NCBI GenBank assembly: GCA_910577115.1
Contig: CAJTMC010000050.1
Location: 1 to 26,334 of the forward strand
DNA length: 26,334 nucleotides
Origin: an uncultured Lachnospiraceae bacterium
Lineage (GTDB): Bacteria > Bacillota > Clostridia > Lachnospirales > Lachnospiraceae
Direction: 5' to 3'
Positions 1-6,906 of this stretch are shown here, one piece after another; position 1 is the stretch's first letter; every line of letters starts with the position of its first letter. The notes under the pieces were generated by a model, which had not been told where the DNA came from, ran no database searches, and saw only the letters and a program-made list of their open reading frames with translations. Both the position numbers and the translations under genes were made by a program.

Positions 1-1272
1 AAACTGCTCAATGCCAAGATACAAAATCCCCTGTTCATCATACCAAGGAATCACATCATCCTTAACGACAACAATCTTTTTAAACGAATCCGAAACCCTG
101 AGCAGGGAATTGACTTCCTGTTTCCGCTTCTCTTCCTCTGCGACGGAAAGCGCAGACTGGATATAATACCGCTTGCTTCCTCTGTTGGCAACAAAATCAA
201 TCTCAAGCTGTACGCGAATTTTTTTTCCGGTTTCGTCCGTACGGTTGTATTCCACAACACCCACATCCACATCAAACTCCCGCGCCATCAATTCATTAAA
301 AATAATATTTTCCATAATATGGTTTTCTTCCTGTTGCCGGAAATTCAATCGGGCATTCCGAAGACCCACATCCGTAAAATAATATTTAAGCGGCGTTTCT
401 ATATACCGCTTTCCCTTAATATCATACCGCAGCGCCTTGTACATAATAAAGGCGTCAATAAAGCAGTCAAGATATTTTGCAATTGTAGCAGGACTGACTG
501 AAACCTGCTTTACACTCTGAAACGTATTGGAAAGCTTTGTCGGATTCGTCAGAGAACCTACGGAAGAAGACACAATGTTAAGTAAATCCTCAAGAACAGG
601 CTGCGCGTTCGAAATATGATTGTGTTCCAAAACGTCAGTCAGGTACGTCTTTGAAAACAAATCCTTTAAGTATTTGCTCTTTTCCTCATGCGTCTTCTTG
701 GAAAGAACAAGCGGCATTCCGCCGTACGTATAGTATTCTCTCCAAGCATGCCGCTTTTCCCCCTCATAAGCTGCATAAAACTCACTGTATGTCAACGGAT
801 TTACTCTGATTTCATCACCCCTGTCCTTAAACTCCGTCAAAATATCCGATGACAGCATACGGGAATTGCTTCCTGTTACATACAGATCAATGTTTTTTTG
901 TTTCATCAATCCCAAAAGGACATCCACAAAACCGACCTTTGCATCCGCATTGACCACATACGGGTTTTGAATCTCGGAAACCTTTTGGATTTCATCAAGA
1001 AAAACATAATACTGTCTGTTTTGATCCACAGTCAACGTCCGTATATACGCATCCAACTCAAACGGATTGCGGTATTTTGCATTGACCACCTCATCCAGTG
1101 CTAGCTCAATAATACATTCATCCGGCACTCCGGCTTCCTTCAAATATGCATGATACAACCCAAACAGCAGAAATGATTTTCCGCATCTTCTGATTCCTGT
1201 AATCACCTTAATCAAGCCATTTTCTTTTTTGGCAATCAGTTTATTGAGATAACGATCCCTTTTTATAACCAT
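1..1272 (-). CDS. AAA-family ATPase with C-terminal DUF4143 domain (3' end cut by window)
   Basis: My own translation of the minus strand from ATG at 1272 stays open to base 1, giving 424 codons with no stop, so the extreme C-terminus lies outside the window. The start has a good ribosome site (GAGAGG) a few bases upstream. Near residue 25-33 is a P-loop, TGIRRCGKS, followed by a Walker B-like VFLDEIQ and a sensor-like VTGSNSRML. The C-terminal half has the DUF4143 pattern: LEIDFV and YYIQ, which resemble a PD-(D/E)XK nuclease core, inside a region rich in K/R and aromatic residues. Proteins of this family are abundant in anaerobes; their role is poorly defined and no substrate can be assigned here. 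It is monocistronic in what is visible and transcribed from the repeat-flanked promoter at 1324-1352. Family assignment is strong; function is unknown. Confidence 0.9.
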   Translation of the reverse strand, partial: MVIKRDRYLNKLIAKKENGLIKVITGIRRCGKSFLLFGLYHAYLKEAGVPDECIIELALDEVVNAKYRNPFELDAYIRTLTVDQNRQYYVFLDEIQKVSEIQNPYVVNADAKVGFVDVLLGLMKQKNIDLYVTGSNSRMLSSDILTEFKDRGDEIRVNPLTYSEFYAAYEGEKRHAWREYYTYGGMPLVLSKKTHEEKSKYLKDLFSKTYLTDVLEHNHISNAQPVLEDLLNIVSSSVGSLTNPTKLSNTFQSVKQVSVSPATIAKYLDCFIDAFIMYKALRYDIKGKRYIETPLKYYFTDVGLRNARLNFRQQEENHIMENIIFNELMAREFDVDVGVVEYNRTDETGKKIRVQLEIDFVANRGSKRYYIQSALSVAEEEKRKQEVNSLLRVSDSFKKIVVVKDDVIPWYDEQGILYLGIEQF

Positions 1273-1288
1273 ATGCACCTCTCAAAAA

Positions 1289-1316
1289 ATTTTTGCGGGT
1301 ATCCGCATTTTTATTA
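1289..1316. repeat. 28-bp repeat copy 1 with TGCGGGTATCCGCA dyad
   Basis: This copy is identical to the one at 1366-1393. Its core TGCGGGTATCCGCA is an inverted repeat of TGCGG with four central bases. It starts about where transcription from the promoter at 1324-1352 should begin, so it covers the early transcribed region of the ATPase gene. It looks like a downstream operator; no binding protein is identifiable. Confidence 0.8.
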
Positions 1317-1323
1317 CATCTTA

Positions 1324-1352
1324 ATCATATCATATCCAATTGTGGAAATCAA
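1324..1352 (-). promoter_or_regulatory. sigma-A-type promoter of the DUF4143 ATPase
   Basis: On the minus strand, TTGATT (1347-1352) and TATGAT (1324-1329) are separated by exactly 17 bp. The promoter sits in the 49-bp interval between the two 28-bp repeats. Confidence 0.65.
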
Positions 1353-1365
1353 TTCTGCATAAATT

Positions 1366-1393
1366 ATTTTTGCGGGTATCCGCATTTTTATTA
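1366..1393. repeat. 28-bp repeat copy 2 with TGCGGGTATCCGCA dyad
   Basis: This copy is identical over 28 bases to 1289-1316, offset by 77 bp. It lies just upstream of the -35 element of the ATPase promoter, in the position of an upstream operator. It is also upstream of the plus-strand gene at 1505, so it could act on both genes. Confidence 0.8.
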
Positions 1394-1426
1394 TATGGCG
1401 TTATCAGTCAAATCCAAAAATGCCGC

Positions 1427-1454
1427 TTGCTTACGCTATCGAATATATGATAAT
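1427..1454 (+). promoter_or_regulatory. possible promoter of the prepilin-peptidase-domain gene
   Basis: TTGCTT (1427-1432) and GATAAT (1449-1454) are 16 bp apart, about 50 bp before the gene at 1505. Both elements are degenerate and the region is AT-rich, so this is a weak call. Confidence 0.35.
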
Positions 1455-1504
1455 ATTCTAATGATAACTTATAAAGCTTTCATAAAACATCAGGAGGATG
1501 AACC

Positions 1505-1996
1505 ATGTCGGATTTTACATTCTTTTTCACACTCTTACTCACAAGCGCAGTCTTTGGCACAACAATGGGTGCCTATTTTTGCACAATGCAATATCGCATC
1601 CACGAAGACCTGCCGCTTGTAACTTCCGACTGCATCTGCCCTGCCTGCGGACACCGGCTTACGCTTTTTCATCAGATTCCGATTATCAGTTTTATCCTGT
1701 TAAAGGGGAAGTGCCGTTTCTGCCGCGCACCGATTTCACCACGTTATCCTTTGACCGAAGCGGCTTTTCTGATTTATTACACACTCACTTACTGTATCTT
1801 TCACCGGTATCCGGCTGCCTTTCTTTTATTGTGGTATTGCTTTATCACAATGCTTTTATTCCGCACAAAAAACAGCCGGCATTTTCGCCGGCTGTTGAAC
1901 GGTTTTCTGATTGTCACAGTCTATCATGCTGTTATCGGAGTATTGTATGCCGTCTTGTATTTGGCAGTCTATGGTTCTCTCTTTCCGAAACGATAA
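1505..1996 (+). CDS. stand-alone N-terminal (zinc/DiS_P_DiS) domain of a prepilin peptidase
   Basis: This 163-residue membrane protein starts at ATG 1505, behind AGGAGG (1492-1497) at 7-base spacing. After a hydrophobic first segment it carries C45-P-A-C48-G-H and C70-R-F-C73 around HQIPIISFILLKGKC and ISPRYPLTE. This is the signature of the zinc-binding cytoplasmic loop in the N-terminal domain of two-domain (PilD/GspO-type) prepilin peptidases. A hydrophobic tail follows, but the aspartate motifs of the A24 peptidase are absent. A peptidase with exactly those aspartates and no such loop is encoded at 5448-6164 in the convergent Tad operon, so the two may work together (inference). Its last 28 bases overlap the 3' end of the PP2C gene, and bases 1867-1896 form the opposite strand's terminator. 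A competing longer plus-strand frame (1498-2391) lacks any family signal. Confidence 0.8.
   Translation: MSDFTFFFTLLLTSAVFGTTMGAYFCTMQYRIHEDLPLVTSDCICPACGHRLTLFHQIPIISFILLKGKCRFCRAPISPRYPLTEAAFLIYYTLTYCIFHRYPAAFLLLWYCFITMLLFRTKNSRHFRRLLNGFLIVTVYHAVIGVLYAVLYLAVYGSLFPKR
1867..1896 (-). terminator. intrinsic terminator of the Tad operon, inside the opposing gene
   Basis: A perfect 10-bp stem, AACAGCCGGC / GCCGGCTGTT (1871-1880 and 1887-1896), has a 6-base loop. Read on the minus strand it is followed by a run of six T (1867-1872). It lies about 73 bases past the PP2C stop codon, so it ends the pilus operon while being coding sequence for the plus-strand gene. Confidence 0.85.
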
Positions 1997-2721
1997 CCCT
2001 CATATACATAAACCAAAATACACGATACATTATCCCGTTCTCCCCGTTCCCGCACAATGGTTATCATTTTTTGACACAAGAACGCAATATCCTTATCCGA
2101 ACGCAGCTTAAGACAGTCTTTTTCCATATCCGCAAAACAAAGTGTCTGAAACAATCCGTCCGTACCCAAAACAAACAAATCGTTCGCGCGTATAATGCCT
2201 TTTCCCTTGTTGAGCCAAAGCGTTCTCGATTTTCCGATATAATTTGCAAGATAAGACTTCAGCTTCCCCGCTTTATTTTTCTGAACGACTTCATCCGTCG
2301 TAAGCTGGTACATACTGTCCTTTACCGCATAAATCCGGCTGTCTCCCACATGAAAAATAAAATATTCCTGTTCCAAAAAAAGCGTCAATGACATGGTGCA
2401 TCCGATGGAACTGTTATTCCTGTCCTGATATTCGCAGACAAGCTCATTCAGCTCGTAAATCGTACATTCCAAATCATCCAAAATCTCCTCTTTGGAAGTA
2501 TTGGTAAAACGCTTTTCCATGTCCGCAAACCAACTCTGAATCCCATCTGTAACAAGCTCCGACGCGATTTCACTCTGTTCAAAGCTCCCGATGCCATCGC
2601 ATACGCACGCAATCCCAAACATATGTTTCTTTTTCTTTGTCACAAAACAAACTGCCCTGTCCTGGTTTTTCGTTCTGAAATTTCCTTTATCACTGACATG
2701 GCCTGATAATAATTTATACAT
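1969..2721 (-). CDS. PP2C-family serine/threonine phosphatase
   Basis: A soluble ~250-residue protein with the PP2C metal-binding motifs in order: NQDR near the N-terminus, VCDGIGS, FHVGDSRIY, VLGTDGLFQ and RDNVSCILV near the end. These aspartates bind the two Mn/Mg ions that hydrolyse phospho-Ser/Thr. I place the start at ATG 2721 because AGAGG sits just upstream and the FHA gene stops at 2730; an in-frame TTG at 2736 would overlap that stop. It is the last gene of the Tad operon, directly behind an FHA protein. That pairing recalls the threonine-phosphorylation switch (kinase, phosphatase, FHA) used by type VI secretion and other machines, but the kinase is not in this window. Target proteins are unknown; TadE-like or FHA proteins are candidates by inference. 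Confidence 0.9.
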   Translation of the reverse strand: MYKLLSGHVSDKGNFRTKNQDRAVCFVTKKKKHMFGIACVCDGIGSFEQSEIASELVTDGIQSWFADMEKRFTNTSKEEILDDLECTIYELNELVCEYQDRNNSSIGCTMSLTLFLEQEYFIFHVGDSRIYAVKDSMYQLTTDEVVQKNKAGKLKSYLANYIGKSRTLWLNKGKGIIRANDLFVLGTDGLFQTLCFADMEKDCLKLRSDKDIAFLCQKMITIVRERGERDNVSCILVYVYEGYRFGKREP

Positions 2722-2729
2722 AATATCCT

Positions 2730-4067
2730 CTAGCAAACCCGATATGTAATTGCATATTTTTTCGTAAACGTAATACGGTCTCCCTTATGAATCGGATATC
2801 TGCGGTTTGGCAAAAGCTCCTCGCCATTTAAATAAGTATGGTTTTTCGACTCCAAATCAATCATAAAAAAATCTTCCCCCACCTTCTCAAACCGCGCATG
2901 TCTTCTTCCAATATACGTAAGGGACATATCAAAATTAAAATCCGCGCTCATTTTTCCAGTCTTGTCAACCCTGCCCACCACCACGCATACCTTGCTCATG
3001 TCCAACTCAATCAGTTCGGGCACATTGTCAACCGCGCTACTCTCCAACCGCATCCGCAGTGTATCTGTGCTCTCGATCTCATCATCATCCTCAATCTCCG
3101 TATTAAAATTGCCTGCCGCTGCTTCCATATCATACGCCTGCGGCGCCGACTGCATCTGCGGTTGCTGATACGCATTGACAACAAGAGATAATTCCTCTTT
3201 TTCAACAGCAGGTTCATTTTTCGGTTTCTTATCTCCCTCAAGCAGTTTTCCGAAAAATCCCTTTGACTTTTTATCCTTTTCCGGTTTGCTTTCCTTCTTA
3301 TTTTCTTTCTTGGTTTCTTTTTTATTTTTCTTCTTGCTGTCACTGTCGTCGCCAAAAAGCCCCGCGCCAATTGCGCCTGCAAGATTGTTTTCACCGTACT
3401 TTTGTCCGGACCCAAAAGGCTGGGATATTTCCGGCTGCACATTCTTCTCCGGCACTATAGGCTTTGGCTTAATCGGCTCAGGCTTAACCGGTGCCAACGC
3501 AGGCGGTGTTTCGGGTACAAAAGGCGTCTTTTCCGTCTGTTTCTTAAGCATATCTGCAAGTGCGCACAGGGATGCTTCTTTCCCCATAATGCACCGCATA
3601 ACCGACGTAATGTATGCTGGATCATCCTCAAGGTCAATCTCCATTACAAGCTCACTGAAAAATTTCAGTACACGCTCCTCTGTATTTGCTTTCCCTTCGG
3701 TAATTGGCAAATAGATGTACTTTACTTTATAATCATTTTGATCCACCATAATGTAATCCCTGTCAAGATAGATATTGCGGTAATCAAGAAACCAATCGGC
3801 GCAATCCATAAAAGGTGTAATCATTTGCGTAAGCAGCTGATTGAGTTCCTGTTTTCTCATCTTCATCGGCATATAAGAAAGCCGGATTCCTCCTAAAATT
3901 TCATATCGAAGCTGCAACTGATTATCAATATTGACTAATCGCATCGGCATCAGAAATGACGGGCAATCCAATCGAATTACTTTAACCGCTGTTTTATCCA
4001 GACTTTGCGGATTACTGGCTGCGCAAACCGCATAATTTTTGTTTGCTACGACAATCTCCTTAAACAT
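2730..4067 (-). CDS. DUF6382-like / FHA-domain protein
   Basis: A ~445-residue protein. The ATG at 4067 has AAGGAG at ideal spacing; a GTG at 4094 in the same frame lacks a site. The first ~170 residues are a folded domain resembling DUF6382, found with FHA domains in Clostridia (recognised by pattern only). A proline-rich linker (PVKPEPIKPKPIVPEK) and a lysine-rich stretch (KKKNKKETKKENKKES) follow. A C-terminal FHA domain contains VVVGR, YIGRRHARF, MIDLESKNHTYLNG and KGDRITF. The usual Ser of the SRxHA motif is Gly here, and the usual NGT is NHT, so phosphothreonine binding may be altered. It lacks an obvious membrane segment. It lies between the WG-repeat protein and the PP2C phosphatase, suggesting a phospho-dependent adaptor for the pilus machine (inference). 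Confidence 0.85.
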   Translation of the reverse strand: MFKEIVVANKNYAVCAASNPQSLDKTAVKVIRLDCPSFLMPMRLVNIDNQLQLRYEILGGIRLSYMPMKMRKQELNQLLTQMITPFMDCADWFLDYRNIYLDRDYIMVDQNDYKVKYIYLPITEGKANTEERVLKFFSELVMEIDLEDDPAYITSVMRCIMGKEASLCALADMLKKQTEKTPFVPETPPALAPVKPEPIKPKPIVPEKNVQPEISQPFGSGQKYGENNLAGAIGAGLFGDDSDSKKKNKKETKKENKKESKPEKDKKSKGFFGKLLEGDKKPKNEPAVEKEELSLVVNAYQQPQMQSAPQAYDMEAAAGNFNTEIEDDDEIESTDTLRMRLESSAVDNVPELIELDMSKVCVVVGRVDKTGKMSADFNFDMSLTYIGRRHARFEKVGEDFFMIDLESKNHTYLNGEELLPNRRYPIHKGDRITFTKKYAITYRVC

Positions 4068-4098
4068 TTGTTTGCTCCTTATCTTTTTTATCACACTA

Positions 4099-5418
4099 TC
4101 AAAAGTATGAATAATATTGTAATGTCAAAATTTCACACAAATCCGTTTTTTTGACAATGGCATTGCCGTTAAAAAACGGCATTGCCTGCTCATATTCCGG
4201 CTCTATTGCAAATTCATTCTTTTTACTGATGTATCCCCATTTTCCTGCATATTTTACCGACGCAACATCACAGGACATGGAGTATGCCTCCTGATACGAA
4301 AAAGGAATCGCAGTCTCCTGCACGCCATCCGTAAAGCCCCATTTTCCGTTCTTGTCCGCCACCGCAATCCAGCTTCCTTCCATTCCTTTTGCATCCGCAT
4401 AGCGAAATTCATTCAGAGCCTCGCCTTTTTCATTTACGACAAAATATCCGGCACTGTCCTTCACCACCGCATAGCCTGATGCAAACGCCTCTCCATGACT
4501 GTTTTTTGCCACGTCATCATAGATAAAATCTGTAATCATTTCACCGTTTTCATCCGCAAGTCCCCATTTTCCCTGCTGCTTTACAAAACACAAACCATTT
4601 GCGCTGATTACTGCATCCTCATAGACTGCACCCGTTATCTCCACAAAGGTATTGGAATAAATCCCAGCTTTTCCGTCCTTTTTTGCGGTAATGCGCGCAC
4701 CCGCATGACCGGTTACCGCGTCAAGTCCGATTTTATCAATTGCATACCAGTCTCCAATGCCGTCAATCAGCGTATAGATGCCGTTTAATTTTACAACGGC
4801 ATACGTTCCCGAAAAAGCAAGCGCTTCCTCATACTGCGCCGCTAACACAAGTTTTGCCTTCGCGTCCGTATATCCCCACTTTTCGCCGTCAAAATAGGGC
4901 ACATATCCGTTTGACTGCGGTTGTTTCATTTCTCCAATATTAGACTCTGCCGTTTTGATTTCATATCGTATCTGCTCATACAAGGTCTTCATATCCTCTG
5001 CATCAGCATACGCACTGATTCCCGATTTCAGTACGCCGATTGCGCTTTTGATGTCTCCTGCATCCGTATAATAGCGGGCAAGCTCCATATATTCTCCGGA
5101 TTCCGCTTTTTTCTCGTCAATTCTGTCCTCAATCAGATTATAATATTCCTCAATTTTTCCCGCTTCCTTGTATGTGACAAGGATCTTTTTTTCGATTTGG
5201 GCGTTATTTTCTGTCTTATAATTATCCGCAGCTTCCTGATATTTTGGAATCGCGCGCATGTAAAGCTTATCCTCCAAAAACGCTTTCGCCTGATTTAACA
5301 TCAGGTTCTGATTGCGATGTACATCATTCATTACAACAACTGCCGCCGCAAAAAGCCAGCTTAGAATCAATACTACCACTGTCAAAAATACGAGTAACCG
5401 CTTTTTTCTTTTTACCAT
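4099..5418 (-). CDS. membrane-anchored TPR-like / WG-repeat protein
   Basis: A 439-residue protein with ATG at 5418 behind GGAGG. Residues ~1-30 are a basic cap plus one membrane segment (RLLVFLTVVVLILSWLFAAAV), so the rest is probably extracellular. Residues ~40-150 are helical and TPR-like (AKAFLEDKLYMRAIPKYQEA, ARYYTDAGDIKSAIGVL). From ~170 on there are about six WG repeats, recognisable by GEKWGYTD, GKAGIYS, GKWGLADENG, GKWGFTDG and GKWGYISKKN. Such repeats form beta-propeller-like surfaces and are typical of surface or envelope proteins of unknown partner. It sits in the Tad operon between the prepilin peptidase and the FHA protein, so a role in pilus assembly or surface anchoring is possible but not shown. 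Confidence 0.8.
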   Translation of the reverse strand: MVKRKKRLLVFLTVVVLILSWLFAAAVVVMNDVHRNQNLMLNQAKAFLEDKLYMRAIPKYQEAADNYKTENNAQIEKKILVTYKEAGKIEEYYNLIEDRIDEKKAESGEYMELARYYTDAGDIKSAIGVLKSGISAYADAEDMKTLYEQIRYEIKTAESNIGEMKQPQSNGYVPYFDGEKWGYTDAKAKLVLAAQYEEALAFSGTYAVVKLNGIYTLIDGIGDWYAIDKIGLDAVTGHAGARITAKKDGKAGIYSNTFVEITGAVYEDAVISANGLCFVKQQGKWGLADENGEMITDFIYDDVAKNSHGEAFASGYAVVKDSAGYFVVNEKGEALNEFRYADAKGMEGSWIAVADKNGKWGFTDGVQETAIPFSYQEAYSMSCDVASVKYAGKWGYISKKNEFAIEPEYEQAMPFFNGNAIVKKTDLCEILTLQYYSYF

Positions 5419-5447
5419 TGCTATCCTCCATCTCTAAATCTTCTGTC

Positions 5448-6164
5448 TTACCCCATCAAATATCTGACAATAACACCCAAATATAAAAACGGAACAAACG
5501 GTATGTGTGTCTTTCGCGTCATCTTTTTTGTTGCAAGCATAAACAGGGAAAAAATAGCGCTTAAGATACAGCCATATAAAACTGCGCCGACAACATATTC
5601 GCCCGTCATATAAATTCCCATAATAATAGAAAGCTTGACATCTCCTGCTCCCATGCTTCCCTTGCTGATGAGATAACAAAAACCAAAGCTCAGCATACAG
5701 AATATCAGCCCCAGCACAACGCCAAACATATGGTTTAGCATGGCATTCATATCATACATGCCGTACGCTCCCATACAGATAATCCAAAGCATCAGCCATA
5801 ACAACAAAATGCGGTTTGGAACAATTCTTTCCCAGTAATCAATCATGCAGAAAATTGACATTCCGTATAACATAAGTACAAGCATCAGTAACACAAAGAG
5901 CTGTTCATACATTTGAAATTCTCTTTCATACATGCAAAATCCAATTCGGCATATCGCTGTTTCCGATGCTGCAAGCATCAAAAATTCCGGCAACGAATGA
6001 AATGGCTTCCGATAGCCGCCGAGCCCAATTACCGCTGAATACACAATCGGGAAAACAGCCATTGCGATTACGGTAACCAGCATAATAAGCGGTTCATCAA
6101 AATAATACTGCATTAAGTCAAACGATCTGCCCATAGGAAGTATTCCCGTCAAAAATTCATTCAT
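5448..6164 (-). CDS. tadV: A24-type prepilin peptidase, catalytic domain only
   Basis: A polytopic membrane protein of 238 residues. I choose ATG 6164, which overlaps the upstream stop as TAATG and has GGAGG nine bases before it; the frame extends ten codons further up without support. The two catalytic aspartates of A24 proteases are visible: D109 in MIDYWERIVPN and D175 in GSMGAGDVKLS. It therefore should cleave the leader of the Flp-type pilin and of TadE-like pseudopilins on the cytoplasmic side of the membrane. It lacks the cysteine-containing N-terminal loop of bifunctional PilD enzymes, as is usual for TadV/CpaA. However, it begins with two extra hydrophobic segments (~25-50 and ~60-75), and a stand-alone cysteine-loop domain is encoded at 1505-1996. 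Confidence 0.9.
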   Translation of the reverse strand: MNEFLTGILPMGRSFDLMQYYFDEPLIMLVTVIAMAVFPIVYSAVIGLGGYRKPFHSLPEFLMLAASETAICRIGFCMYEREFQMYEQLFVLLMLVLMLYGMSIFCMIDYWERIVPNRILLLWLMLWIICMGAYGMYDMNAMLNHMFGVVLGLIFCMLSFGFCYLISKGSMGAGDVKLSIIMGIYMTGEYVVGAVLYGCILSAIFSLFMLATKKMTRKTHIPFVPFLYLGVIVRYLMG

Positions 6165-6904
6165 TAATAACTTCCTCCATCTCCATCCAACCATGCAGGA
6201 ACAATTGCCCTTTGTACAATGTGGATTGATGGATCCTTAAACAAAAGACGGAAGAAATAAACATCCATATCATACTCCACCACAATATCAATCATCTTAC
6301 GGTCAGCATCCGTAAAAATCGTGCTTTTTCCAAAATCCATTCCATTCATGCCGTTTCGCACGCCAAACGCTTTCAAGTATATATCCGCACTTTGTCCCCC
6401 ACTGCTTAAAAAAGATGTATCTAAATAGTTTGCAGCAAGCGGCTTTGCAATTGTTGCAATTAACAGACTTTTACCTGCGTCCTCCGCCTTTCCGATGCCG
6501 AGATAGACAACATTGCGAATTAGTGTCTTTGGACTACTCACAAGCTCTCTTCCACTGTCTATTACTCCCGTAAAATCTTCTTTTGAAACGCTTCCACCTT
6601 CAAGATTTGCGCGCGCAGTTTCGATATCCTCTAAAAATGCCGTAATCTCTGTTGTGCCTGTTTCAATATCCTTACCAAGCTTCCCGTCCGCATCTCTTAC
6701 GCCCAACGCCTGATAAAAGTATGTATATGCCGAAAGCTCGTTTGCCGTCTCATAAAGCGCCACCTGCACTTTACTGTGTACCATAAAAATATTGATAAAA
6801 GAGATAATTCCTAATATCACCAATACAAACGGCACAAGACAGAGCACCGCTTCTACGGTCAGCATTCCGGCTTCGTCGCTTTTTTTATTGTTTGCACTAT
6901 CCAT
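6164..6904 (-). CDS. TadE/TadF-like pseudopilin
   Basis: A 246-residue protein with ATG at 6904 and GAGG in the tail of the preceding gene. The N-terminus is DEAGMLTVEAVLCLVPFVLV: a short basic/acidic leader, G|M as the class III (type IVb) cleavage point, Glu at +5, and a ~20-residue membrane helix. TadE and TadF proteins share this layout and are processed by the prepilin peptidase. They are minor pilins or assembly factors. The extracellular part (residues ~40-246) is unassigned. It is the second TadE-like gene in the operon, directly before the peptidase gene. Confidence 0.8.
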   Translation of the reverse strand: MDSANNKKSDEAGMLTVEAVLCLVPFVLVILGIISFINIFMVHSKVQVALYETANELSAYTYFYQALGVRDADGKLGKDIETGTTEITAFLEDIETARANLEGGSVSKEDFTGVIDSGRELVSSPKTLIRNVVYLGIGKAEDAGKSLLIATIAKPLAANYLDTSFLSSGGQSADIYLKAFGVRNGMNGMDFGKSTIFTDADRKMIDIVVEYDMDVYFFRLLFKDPSIHIVQRAIVPAWLDGDGGSY

Positions 6905-6906
6905 AG

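Noticed and set aside
1289..1393. Pair of identical repeats as a CRISPR remnant
   Set aside because: There are only two copies, flanking a clear promoter, and no cas genes; an operator pair explains them better.
1498..2391. 297-codon plus-strand frame across the peptidase-domain and PP2C genes
   Set aside because: It starts inside the ribosome site of the 1505 gene and runs antisense to clear PP2C motifs; it has no family pattern of its own.
3175..3714. 179-codon plus-strand frame rich in Ser and Phe
   Set aside because: It is the mirror of the lysine- and proline-rich linker of the FHA protein, a low-complexity shadow.
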